Shown piece by piece: positions 1 to 5,844 of a DNA stretch of 5,931 nucleotides. The notes below the pieces were generated by a model. The model saw only the letters and a list, made by a program, of their open reading frames with translations, did not search any database and was not told the DNA's origin. Source of the DNA: Actinomycetota bacterium (GTDB lineage: Bacteria; Actinomycetota; Actinomycetes; S36-B12; UBA5976); NCBI GenBank assembly GCA_947476765.1, contig CANJRK010000061.1, positions 1 through 5,931 of the forward strand, read 5' to 3'. Every line of letters starts with the position of its first letter. The first letter of the stretch is position 1. The translations under genes and the position numbers were made by a program.

Positions 1-238
1 AGTTAATGACTATGTGGTTTCCAATCCGGAAGCGCAGGATTTCTTAACTAAGTACGCGCAAATAATTGATCTGGTCGAAGATGGTTATGTTCGAGAAGGT
101 AAGCGGTTCGTGACAATCGCCATGGGTTGTACTGGCGGCAAACATCGCAGCGTAGCAATGGCGGAGAATTTGTCAGCTCGCTTAGTTAAAAGCGGCGTAG
201 AGGTCCGGGTTGTGCATCGTGATTTAGGTCGCGAATAG
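1..238 (+). CDS. rapZ: RapZ family nucleotide-binding protein, C-terminal fragment (5' end outside window)
   Basis: Only the last 78 codons are present. The first complete codon is at position 2, and the frame reads VNDYVVSNPEAQDFL with no start at the true N terminus; the GTG at 14 is internal. RapZ/YvcJ proteins are usually about 280-300 residues, so roughly the first 70 percent, including the Walker A and B nucleotide-binding region, lies upstream. What is visible is the conserved C-terminal domain: EGKRFVTIAMGCTGGKHRSV followed by an AENLSARL helix and a final VVHRD. In E. coli RapZ the matching CTGGKHRSV stretch contributes to the glucosamine-6-phosphate pocket that links the protein to GlmS control through small RNAs. 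That RNA circuit is not known in actinobacteria, so the role here is unclear, though amino-sugar or envelope sensing is reasonable. The stop TAG shares its G with the GTG start of yvcK, so the two are probably translationally coupled. Confidence 0.95.
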   Translation, partial: VNDYVVSNPEAQDFLTKYAQIIDLVEDGYVREGKRFVTIAMGCTGGKHRSVAMAENLSARLVKSGVEVRVVHRDLGRE

Positions 239-1206
239 TGACAATAGCTCCAAATCGAGCCCTTGATGTGGTCGCACTTGGTGGTGGACATGGATTGGCT
301 GCCAGTCTGCAGGCTCTGCGTCGAGTTACCCCACACTTGACTGCAGTAGTTGGTGTTAGTGATGATGGCGGCAGTAGCGGCCGGTTGCGTGAAGAATTTG
401 GCATAGTGCCGCCAGGGGACTTGCGAATGGCGTTAGCAGCACTTTGTGGTGACGACACTTGGGGCTCAACTTGGGCCCGAGTCCTACAACATCGATTCGC
501 GTCGCAAGGTGAACTGGATGGGCACTCACTCGGAAATTTGCTGATAACTGCGTTGTGGGAAGAAACTCAGGATTTGGTTGAAGGATTGGATTGGGTTGCT
601 CGTCTTCTCGATGCCAAGGGCAAAGTCCTACCCCTATGTATCGAACCTCTTGAGATCGTTGCCAGCGTTAAAACAAATTCTGGTGAATTGATTGAAGTGA
701 GGGGCCAAGTTCAGGTAGCAACTACGCCACATGAGATTCAGGCAATTCAACTTGTTCCAGAGCAACCAAAGGTTTGCTTGCAGGCGGTAGCTGCAGTGCG
801 CAACGCCGATGTTGTGGTACTTGGTCCGGGCTCTTGGTACACCAGCGTGCTTACTCACTTCCAAGTAGCGCAAATGGCGCAAGCCTTACATGAAACCACT
901 GCAACAAAAATTCTGGCGATTAATTTACGTCCCCAAACTGGCGAAACAGACGGCTACTCAGCAGGCCGATATCTAGAGGTGCTGGCCACAAGTTTTCCTA
1001 ATTTTCATTTGGATTACGTCCTGGCAGACCCAGATCACGTAGGCGACCTCAAAGAACTTACGAGAATGGCCGCTGCGGCGGGCGCAAAACTTGAGTTAGC
1101 CAAACTGGCTAAGCCCCAGGGGCCTTCAGATCAGCACGATCCAGCACTATTAGCCTCGGCGTTCACCTCAATATTCGCTCATGGCAGACTAAACACATGG
1201 CAATGA
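238..1206 (+). CDS. yvcK: YvcK/CofD-like UDP-sugar-binding protein (gluconeogenesis factor family)
   Basis: This is a complete 322-residue protein, the usual length for the family. Signature segments appear in order: VALGGGHGLAASL near residues 12-24 (Rossmann-like glycine loop), VSDDGGSSGRLR at 40-51, VPPGDLRMALAAL at 57-69, DGHSLGNLLITAL at 94-106, VVLGPGSWYTSVL at 193-205, and NLRPQTGETDGYS at 229-241. YvcK proteins resemble the LPPG transferase CofD. They are not established enzymes: Bacillus YvcK binds UDP-sugars and affects cell-wall enzyme placement and growth on gluconeogenic carbon, and the mycobacterial homologue CuvA acts at the growing pole. A cytoplasmic envelope-homeostasis role is inferred here. 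I chose GTG at 238 because the glycine loop sits at the normal distance from it and it overlaps the rapZ stop by one base. No good ribosome binding site precedes it, which fits coupling to rapZ. The 3' end overlaps whiA. Confidence 0.95.
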   Translation: MTIAPNRALDVVALGGGHGLAASLQALRRVTPHLTAVVGVSDDGGSSGRLREEFGIVPPGDLRMALAALCGDDTWGSTWARVLQHRFASQGELDGHSLGNLLITALWEETQDLVEGLDWVARLLDAKGKVLPLCIEPLEIVASVKTNSGELIEVRGQVQVATTPHEIQAIQLVPEQPKVCLQAVAAVRNADVVVLGPGSWYTSVLTHFQVAQMAQALHETTATKILAINLRPQTGETDGYSAGRYLEVLATSFPNFHLDYVLADPDHVGDLKELTRMAAAAGAKLELAKLAKPQGPSDQHDPALLASAFTSIFAHGRLNTWQ

Positions 1207-2177
1207 CAGCAGCAGTCAAGGACGAATTAAGTCGCTTGGCAGTAAACAAGAAATGCTGCCGTAAAGCCGAAGTCTCAGCATTGCTTAGATTTGCCGGCGG
1301 CTTGCACATCGTCGGCGGCAAGATCGTTGTAGAAGCAGAATTAGATACCGGTCAAGCTGCACGTAGGTTGCGACGGGATTTGGCCGAAATATTTGGACAT
1401 GACAGTGAAGTATCTGTACTTTCGGGCGCAGGGATCCGCAAAGGCAGTCGTTATCTAGTGCGCGTAGCTAATGAAGGGGAGCACTTAGCTAAACAAGTAG
1501 GACTCGTTGATAGCGGAGGACGTCCAATTCGTGGCCTTCCGCCACACATAGTTTCGGCAAGTTTGTGCGATGCTGAGGCAGCTTGGCGTGGCGCGTTTCT
1601 GGCTCATGGTTCCCTAACTGAACCGGGTCGTTCATCCTCACTTGAAATTACTTGCCCTGGGCCAGAAGCAGCATTGGCATTGGTTGGTAGTGCTCGTCGA
1701 CTAGGTATCGTGGCCAAAGCTAGGGAAGTGCGCGGCGTAGATCGCGTGGTAATTCGAGATGGTGATGCAATCAGCGCGTTGTTAACGCGAATTGGTGCAC
1801 ATGAATCTGTCTTAGCCTGGGAAGAACGGCGAATGCGTCGCGAGGTTCGAGCTACGGCAAATCGCTTAGCCAATTTTGATGATGCGAACTTGCGACGATC
1901 AGCCCGGGCTGCAGTAGCCGCTGGCGCTCGCGCTGCTCGCGCAATTGAAATTTTGGGAGATGAAATTCCGGCACACCTGTTAGAAGCTGGACAGTTACGT
2001 GTCACGCACCAACAGGCAAGTTTGGAAGAACTTGGGGCACTTGCTGATCCACCAATGACCAAAGATGCGATTGCTGGACGGATTCGCAGGCTCTTGGCTA
2101 TGGCCGACAAGCGAGCATCTGACTTGGGTATCCCTAACACTGAAGCCGGTTTAACGGCTGATATGCTCGAGCAATAG
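1197..2177 (+). CDS. whiA: WhiA sporulation/cell-division DNA-binding regulator
   Basis: This is a complete 326-residue WhiA. The N-terminal part, about residues 20-210, is the catalytically inactive LAGLIDADG homing-endonuclease-like fold; AWRGAFLAHGSL at 129-140 is the degenerate LAGLIDADG helix. The C-terminal part carries a helix-turn-helix, with QASLEELGALADPPMTKDAI about 273-292 followed by AGRIRRLLAMADKRA. Highly conserved stretches such as RRMRREVRATANRLANFDDA (211-230) are intact. In Streptomyces WhiA acts with WhiB to switch on division and sporulation genes; in non-sporulating bacteria it affects division and chromosome segregation. A transcription-factor role in the cytoplasm is therefore likely, but its targets here are unknown. 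The start is either ATG 1197 (MAMTAAVKDE, 10-base overlap with yvcK) or ATG 1203 (4-base ATGA overlap). I give the longer form because actinobacterial WhiA proteins commonly begin this way. Neither has a clear SD, so coupling to yvcK is likely. Confidence 0.96.
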   Translation: MAMTAAVKDELSRLAVNKKCCRKAEVSALLRFAGGLHIVGGKIVVEAELDTGQAARRLRRDLAEIFGHDSEVSVLSGAGIRKGSRYLVRVANEGEHLAKQVGLVDSGGRPIRGLPPHIVSASLCDAEAAWRGAFLAHGSLTEPGRSSSLEITCPGPEAALALVGSARRLGIVAKAREVRGVDRVVIRDGDAISALLTRIGAHESVLAWEERRMRREVRATANRLANFDDANLRRSARAAVAAGARAARAIEILGDEIPAHLLEAGQLRVTHQQASLEELGALADPPMTKDAIAGRIRRLLAMADKRASDLGIPNTEAGLTADMLEQ

Positions 2178-2204
2178 GCATCTAGTCCTTAATCCATAGC
2201 CTGC

Positions 2205-2227
2205 ACGCGGAAATACCCGTTACGCGT
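2205..2227. repeat. Short inverted repeat in the whiA-gap intergenic gap
   Basis: ACGCG at 2205-2209 is matched by its reverse complement CGCGT at 2223-2227, with 13 bases between. The right arm lies inside a palindromic ACGCGT. An inner CGG (2208-2210) could instead pair with CCG (2217-2219). The element ends 5 bases before the gap SD, so a protein bound here or a small hairpin could affect gap expression. The arms are only five bases, so chance is a serious alternative. There is no T-run after it, which argues against a terminator. Confidence 0.25.
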
Positions 2228-2231
2228 CAAT

Positions 2232-2238
2232 AAAGGAG
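2232..2238 (+). promoter_or_regulatory. Strong Shine-Dalgarno sequence for gap
   Basis: AAAGGAG ends seven bases before the ATG at 2246. It is a near-ideal ribosome binding site and fixes the gap start. It contrasts with the absent or weak SDs of yvcK, whiA and pgk, suggesting that gap translates independently of the upstream trio. I see no convincing -35/-10 promoter pair in the 68-base gap, although TAGCCT at 2197-2202 fits TAnnnT. Confidence 0.8.
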
Positions 2239-2245
2239 ACTGGTC

Positions 2246-3250
2246 ATGAGCGTACGTGTCGGAATTAATGGTTTTGGTCGCATCGGTAGAAATTACTTTC
2301 GTGCCATAGCTGCCACCGGAGCTGATATCGAAATCGTTGGCATCAATGACTTGACTGACAATAAAACGCTTGCTCACTTACTTAAATACGATTCAATTCT
2401 TGGCCGACTTGGCAAAGAGGTCACGTATACCGATGACTCAATAATTGTCGATGGCAAGTCAATTACCGTAACTTCAGAGCGCGATCCAGGTGCACTGCCT
2501 TGGGGCAAACTCGGTGCCGACATCGTGATCGAATCTACTGGACATTTCACAGATGCAACTAAAGCCGCAGCACATATTTCCGCCGGTGCCAAGAAAGTAA
2601 TTATCTCAGCACCTGCCAGCAATGAAGATGTCACGATTGTAATGGGAGTCAATCACGATAGTTACGATCCACAAAAGCATCACGTCATTTCCAACGCATC
2701 TTGCACTACAAACTGTCTAGCTCCGATGGCTAAAGCAATTCACGATGCATTCGGAATTGATCATGGATTAATGACAACCATCCACGCGTATACCAACGAT
2801 CAAGTGATTTTGGATTTCCCACATCCAGATTTACGCCGTAGTCGGGCCGCAGCTACAAATTTGATTCCAACCACCACCGGCGCAGCAAAAGCAATTGGAT
2901 TAGTTATGCCAGAACTCAAAGGCAAACTAGATGGCTACGCAATGCGCGTGCCAGTTCCAACGGGTTCGGCGACAGACCTAACTGCCGTTCTAAAGAAGTC
3001 AGTAACCAAAGAGGAAGTGAACGCAGTGGTGAAAGCTGCAGCGGAAGGTGCATTAAAGGGTTACCTGAGCTACACCGAAGATCCAATTGTTTCTTCCGAC
3101 ATTGTTACTGATCCGTCATCTTGCATTTTTGATGCGTCACTCACTAATGCCATGGGCAGCACAATTAAGGTGGTTGGCTGGTATGACAATGAGTGGGGCT
3201 ATTCAAACCGATTGGTAGACATCACCAACTTCGTTGGGGCCAAGCTTTAG
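2246..3250 (+). CDS. gap: Type I glyceraldehyde-3-phosphate dehydrogenase
   Basis: This is a complete 334-residue phosphorylating GAPDH, which converts glyceraldehyde 3-phosphate, NAD and phosphate to 1,3-bisphosphoglycerate and NADH in the cytoplasm. The N-terminal Rossmann motif is GINGFGRIGR at 6-15. The catalytic motif ASCTTNCLAP at 151-160 carries nucleophile Cys153, and the base His180 lies in TTIHAYTNDQ. The anion-site segment PTTTGAAKAI and the C-terminal WYDNEWGYSNR are intact. An Asp in VGINDL (Asp35) and the Pro in LDFPH (Pro192) match positions typical of NAD-preferring enzymes rather than NADP-preferring ones; this is inferred from family knowledge. The S-loop reads DFPHPDLRRSR where many bacterial enzymes have PHKDLRRAR, a modest variation. 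Start ATG 2246 follows a strong SD. It is the first gene of a gap-pgk-tpiA set with gaps of 3 and 0 bases, so co-transcription is very likely. Confidence 0.98.
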   Translation: MSVRVGINGFGRIGRNYFRAIAATGADIEIVGINDLTDNKTLAHLLKYDSILGRLGKEVTYTDDSIIVDGKSITVTSERDPGALPWGKLGADIVIESTGHFTDATKAAAHISAGAKKVIISAPASNEDVTIVMGVNHDSYDPQKHHVISNASCTTNCLAPMAKAIHDAFGIDHGLMTTIHAYTNDQVILDFPHPDLRRSRAAATNLIPTTTGAAKAIGLVMPELKGKLDGYAMRVPVPTGSATDLTAVLKKSVTKEEVNAVVKAAAEGALKGYLSYTEDPIVSSDIVTDPSSCIFDASLTNAMGSTIKVVGWYDNEWGYSNRLVDITNFVGAKL

Positions 3251-3253
3251 CAC

Positions 3254-4450
3254 ATGTCCATTCGCGGAATTGATCAGCTCGAAGTTGCTGGAAAAGTCGT
3301 ATTCGTACGCTCCGATCTAAATGTGCCACTCTCAGATGGCAACATAACTGATGATGGTCGAATTCGCGCCAGTGCACCTACTATTTCTAACCTGCTCAGC
3401 AGAGGAGCGCGGGTAGTAGTACTTGCGCACTTAGGGCGGCCACAAGGTGCTCCTGAATCCAAATATTCGCTAGCTCCAGCAGCAGCACGCCTTGGAGAAA
3501 TATTGAATCTAAAGGTTGCTCTGGCAACAGATGTCTGTGGCCCGAGTGCTGGCTCTGTTATAAGGCAACTAGCTGATGGCGAAGTCGCCATGTTGGAAAA
3601 TGTGAGGTTTGATCCACGCGAAACTAGCAAGGACGCAGATCAGCGCGGTGAGTTAGCAGCCGAGTGGGCGAGTATGGGTGACCTTTACGTCAGTGATGGT
3701 TTTGGCGTAGTGCACCGGGACCAAGCATCTGTAACTGAATTAGCAGCCGTGCTGCCACACGCCGCTGGATTGCTGGTCAAGGCTGAGGTTGAAGTCTTTG
3801 CAAAAGTACTCGGCCAACCAGACCGGCCTTATGTTGTCGTTCTTGGCGGATCCAAAGTTAGTGACAAACTAAAAGTTATTGAAAATCTACTCACAAACGT
3901 AGATCGATTGCTGATTGGTGGCGGCATGTGCTTCACGTTTTTAGCCGCATTAGGCAAACCGGTCGGATCGTCATTATTAGAGACTGAGCAAATCGAAAAC
4001 GTGGCGAATATTTTGCAGGTAGCTAATTCGGCTGGAGTTGAAATCATCCTTCCCGTAGATGTGGTGATCGCCGACAAATTTGCAGCAGATGCAAATACTA
4101 AGGTCGTCACCGTGGATAACATTCCTGATGGCTGGATGGGCCTAGACATTGGTCCGCAAACTATTGAAATATTTGAATCAAAACTCGCCGATGCAAGAAC
4201 CACGGTTTGGAATGGTCCTATGGGAGTGTTTGAAATGACTGCTTTCGCCTCAGGAACCAAAGCAGTGGCGGTAGCGATGACAAAGAATTCCGGCATGACT
4301 GTCGTGGGTGGCGGAGACTCTGCGGCAGCCGTGCGCTTGCTTAATGTTGATGAAACTAAGTTCTCACACATCTCCACCGGTGGCGGAGCAAGCTTAGAGT
4401 TTTTAGAGGGCAAATCCTTGCCTGGCATATCAGTCCTGGAGGACAACTAA
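3254..4450 (+). CDS. pgk: Phosphoglycerate kinase
   Basis: This is a complete 398-residue PGK, normal for bacteria. It transfers phosphate from 1,3-bisphosphoglycerate to ADP, giving 3-phosphoglycerate and ATP. Substrate-side motifs in the N-terminal domain are RSDLNVP at 19-25, GRIRAS at 35-40, AHLGRP at 58-63, ENVRF at 115-119 and VVHRDQAS at 152-159. Nucleotide-side motifs in the C-terminal domain are VVLGGSKVSDK at 195-205, GGGMCFTF at 222-229, WNGPMGVFE at 319-327, GGGDSAAA at 352-359 and STGGGASLEFLEG at 374-386. All key residues I can identify are present. The ATG is only 3 bases after the gap stop and has no SD at proper distance, so it is probably translated by coupling to gap. Its last codons contain the SD for tpiA. 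Confidence 0.98.
   Translation: MSIRGIDQLEVAGKVVFVRSDLNVPLSDGNITDDGRIRASAPTISNLLSRGARVVVLAHLGRPQGAPESKYSLAPAAARLGEILNLKVALATDVCGPSAGSVIRQLADGEVAMLENVRFDPRETSKDADQRGELAAEWASMGDLYVSDGFGVVHRDQASVTELAAVLPHAAGLLVKAEVEVFAKVLGQPDRPYVVVLGGSKVSDKLKVIENLLTNVDRLLIGGGMCFTFLAALGKPVGSSLLETEQIENVANILQVANSAGVEIILPVDVVIADKFAADANTKVVTVDNIPDGWMGLDIGPQTIEIFESKLADARTTVWNGPMGVFEMTAFASGTKAVAVAMTKNSGMTVVGGGDSAAAVRLLNVDETKFSHISTGGGASLEFLEGKSLPGISVLEDN
4438..4443 (+). promoter_or_regulatory. Shine-Dalgarno for tpiA embedded in the pgk 3' end
   Basis: GGAGGA lies within the last pgk codons (LEDN) and ends seven bases before the tpiA ATG, which follows the pgk stop TAA with no gap. The same bases serve as coding sequence and ribosome binding site. 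This supports the start at 4451 and tight coupling. Confidence 0.85.
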
Positions 4451-5224
4451 ATGGCGCGCATTCCGTTAATGGCTGGTAACTGGAAAATGAACCTCAATCA
4501 CATTGAGGCCATTGCACTGACTCAGAAATTGGCATACACATTTAATGCCGAAGATTTCGCCGAACTTGAGATCGCGATCATTCCACCATTCACCGATATC
4601 AGGTCAGTGCAAACCTTGGTCGATGGCGACAAGATTGCCTTGAAGTACGGCGCTCAAGATTTAGCTAAGGCTGACAAAGGCGCATTCACTGGAGAAATTA
4701 GTGGACCCATGTTGGCAAAATTAGGTTGCACGTTTGTGATTGTAGGTCACTCTGAGCGACGCCAGTATCACAGCGAGGATGACCAAACTGTAAATCTGAA
4801 AGTTCAAGCCGCGCTACGAAACGGAATTATTCCGATTGTGTGTGTTGGCGAAGGATCAGAAGTGCGCAAGGCTGGTGAACAAGTACCTCACACTTTGGGT
4901 CAACTGGATGCGGCTCTTGTAGGTGTTGCTTCCAGGGACGTTGCGAACCTAGTAATTGCGTATGAGCCAGTTTGGGCTATTGGTACCGGTGAAGTTGCGA
5001 CACCAGCCGATGCCCAGGAAGTATGTGGCGCGATTCGCGACCAAATTCGAAAGACACATGGTTCTGCCGCTGACCAAGTTCGAGTCCTTTATGGCGGTTC
5101 CATGAAAGCCGATAACGTAGCGGCCTTAATGAAAGAGCCAGATATTGATGGTGGATTAGTAGGCGGCGCCTCATTGGATCCTGACGAATTCGTCTCGGTT
5201 TGTCGCTATCGAATGCACCCGTAG
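4451..5224 (+). CDS. tpiA: Triose-phosphate isomerase
   Basis: This is a complete 257-residue TIM-barrel enzyme that interconverts dihydroxyacetone phosphate and glyceraldehyde 3-phosphate. Catalytic residues are all in place: Asn10 and Lys12 in AGNWKMN, His100 in VGHSERR, and Glu172 in AYEPVWAIGTG, which also contains the mobile loop 6 (173-180). The phosphate-binding motifs YGGSMKADN at 214-222 and DGGLVGGASL at 233-242 are intact. Length is typical of actinobacterial TPI. The start abuts the pgk stop and uses a strong SD inside pgk. Its stop is followed by 32 bases before secG, and that stretch includes a possible promoter, so readthrough and separate initiation may both feed the downstream genes. 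Confidence 0.98.
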   Translation: MARIPLMAGNWKMNLNHIEAIALTQKLAYTFNAEDFAELEIAIIPPFTDIRSVQTLVDGDKIALKYGAQDLAKADKGAFTGEISGPMLAKLGCTFVIVGHSERRQYHSEDDQTVNLKVQAALRNGIIPIVCVGEGSEVRKAGEQVPHTLGQLDAALVGVASRDVANLVIAYEPVWAIGTGEVATPADAQEVCGAIRDQIRKTHGSAADQVRVLYGGSMKADNVAALMKEPDIDGGLVGGASLDPDEFVSVCRYRMHP

Positions 5225-5227
5225 AAT
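5200..5227 (+). promoter_or_regulatory. Possible housekeeping-sigma promoter for secG-rbpA
   Basis: TTGTCG at 5200-5205 (four matches to TTGACA) is followed after 16 bases by TAGAAT at 5222-5227 (five matches to TATAAT). The -10 element overlaps the tpiA stop codon. Transcription would start near 5234, leaving a leader of about 23 bases with the secG SD. This was judged by eye only; such matches occur by chance, and the genes could simply be read from the upstream glycolytic transcript. Confidence 0.35.
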
Positions 5228-5244
5228 AGAACCACCCCAGATTT

Positions 5245-5252
5245 AGAAGGTG
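5245..5252 (+). promoter_or_regulatory. Shine-Dalgarno for secG
   Basis: AGAAGGTG sits just upstream of the ATG at 5257, with AAGG ending six bases before the start. It is a reasonable ribosome binding site and supports this start. Confidence 0.65.
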
Positions 5253-5256
5253 AACA

Positions 5257-5490
5257 ATGATTGCAGCATTTCAGGTTGTCTTAGCTATAACCAGCATCTT
5301 GCTAATTGTTTTAGTGCTACTTCACAAAGGTAAAGGTGGGGGACTTTCCGACCTTTTCGGTGGCGGCATGAGTTCATCGCTTGGCGGATCTTCAGTAGCT
5401 GAGCGAAATTTAGATCGCATCACAATTGCGCTAGCACTAATTTGGACCGCTGCCATTGTGGGCTTAGGTCTTTTAATTAAAACTGCGTAA
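5257..5490 (+). CDS. secG: Preprotein translocase subunit SecG
   Basis: This is a complete 77-residue small membrane protein. Two hydrophobic helices are visible, about residues 2-22 (VVLAITSILLIVLVLL) and 54-75 (ITIALALIWTAAIVGLGLLI). They are joined by a glycine- and serine-rich loop with the conserved HKGKGGGLSDLFGGG stretch and SSLGGSS. Both topology and loop are characteristic of SecG, the auxiliary subunit of the SecYEG channel that helps protein export across the cytoplasmic membrane. Position after tpiA is the common actinobacterial arrangement. It has its own SD and possibly its own promoter. The stop TAA is 18 bases before rbpA, so the two are probably co-transcribed. Confidence 0.95.
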   Translation: MIAAFQVVLAITSILLIVLVLLHKGKGGGLSDLFGGGMSSSLGGSSVAERNLDRITIALALIWTAAIVGLGLLIKTA

Positions 5491-5497
5491 GAAAAAT

Positions 5498-5502
5498 AGG
5501 AG
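5498..5502 (+). promoter_or_regulatory. Shine-Dalgarno for rbpA
   Basis: AGGAG ends six bases before the ATG at 5509 and sits in an A-rich 18-base gap after secG. The spacing is good and decides the start in favour of MASGSAIRG rather than the shorter +1-frame reading beginning at 5516. Confidence 0.75.
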
Positions 5503-5508
5503 TACAAA

Positions 5509-5841
5509 ATGGCTAGTGGTAGTGCTATTCGCGGCAGTCGTGTCGGAGCCGGCCCAATGGGTGAGGCCGAGCGCGGCGAAGCTGCCCCTCGCATTTATCT
5601 TCCGTTTTATTGCGCGGCTGGCCATGAAACCACACCAAGTTTTGCGCACGACGCTGAACTTCCTGAAGAGTGGGATTGCCCAAAGTGTGGTCTACCAGCA
5701 GGTACCGATAAAGAGAACCCTCCAGTATTAGCAAAGACTGAGCCTTACAAGACTCACTTGGCTTATGTGAAGGAACGACGTAACGATAAAGATGGCAAAG
5801 GCATTCTGGATGAAGCCCTTGCTAAGTTGCGTGGCAAGTAA
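5509..5841 (+). CDS. rbpA: RNA polymerase-binding protein RbpA (zinc-type)
   Basis: This is a complete 110-residue RbpA, the usual size. It binds RNA polymerase and the group 1 (and some group 2) sigma factors and stabilises open promoter complexes, and is specific to actinobacteria. The N-terminal tail is MASGSAIRGSRVGAGPMGEA, with the family IRGSRxGA core. The core domain spans about 26-72 and carries a likely zinc site from Cys35, His39, Cys57 and Cys60 (YCAAGHE and CPKCG). A basic linker (KTEPYKTH, about 76-83) and a helical sigma-interaction domain (LAYVKERRNDKDGKGILDEALAKLR) follow. M. tuberculosis RbpA lacks the full metal site, so this is the zinc-bearing form. Lys81 aligns by eye with the DNA-contacting Arg79 of the mycobacterial protein. 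It ends in tandem in-frame stops, TAATAA, facing the convergent tkt gene. Adjacency to secG is, from memory, also seen in Micrococcales. Confidence 0.95.
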   Translation: MASGSAIRGSRVGAGPMGEAERGEAAPRIYLPFYCAAGHETTPSFAHDAELPEEWDCPKCGLPAGTDKENPPVLAKTEPYKTHLAYVKERRNDKDGKGILDEALAKLRGK

Positions 5842-5844
5842 TAA

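Noticed and set aside
14..238. GTG at 14 as the start of a small 74-residue gene
   Set aside because: The frame stays open to the window edge and the residues before it (VNDYV) continue the RapZ C-terminal domain, so this is the tail of a truncated gene.
1604..2140. Long minus-strand open frame opposite whiA (178 codons)
   Set aside because: It is a shadow of the strongly conserved whiA frame, its predicted product is low-complexity Ala/Ser/Arg-rich and unlike any family I know, and no SD supports it.
2164..2173. Ten-base palindrome TGCTCGAGCA at the whiA 3' end
   Set aside because: It encodes the last whiA codons, has no loop for a hairpin and no T-run after it, so a terminator call is not supported; a ten-base palindrome is expected now and then by chance.
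2256..2260. GTGTC (reverse of GACAC, the Streptomyces WhiA motif) just after the gap start codon
   Set aside because: A five-base motif should occur about a dozen times on both strands of a window this size. Others are scattered in coding regions (for example near 454 and 5054) with no clustering, so this is not evidence of WhiA control.
2814..2846. Altered GAPDH S-loop (FPHPDLRRSR) as a sign of changed cofactor use or non-phosphorylating activity
   Set aside because: Catalytic Cys and His, the Asp of the NAD pocket and the Pro in the S-loop are all kept, and the changes are modest. It reads as an ordinary NAD-dependent glycolytic enzyme.
3829..4446. Long minus-strand open frame opposite pgk (205 codons)
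   Set aside because: It lies entirely antisense to conserved PGK motifs, its composition is a Ser/Thr/Pro-rich mirror of the real frame, and there is no recognisable domain.
5516..5731. Plus-strand 71-codon frame overlapping rbpA in another frame
   Set aside because: The rbpA frame has full family motifs and the correctly spaced SD; this frame has neither.
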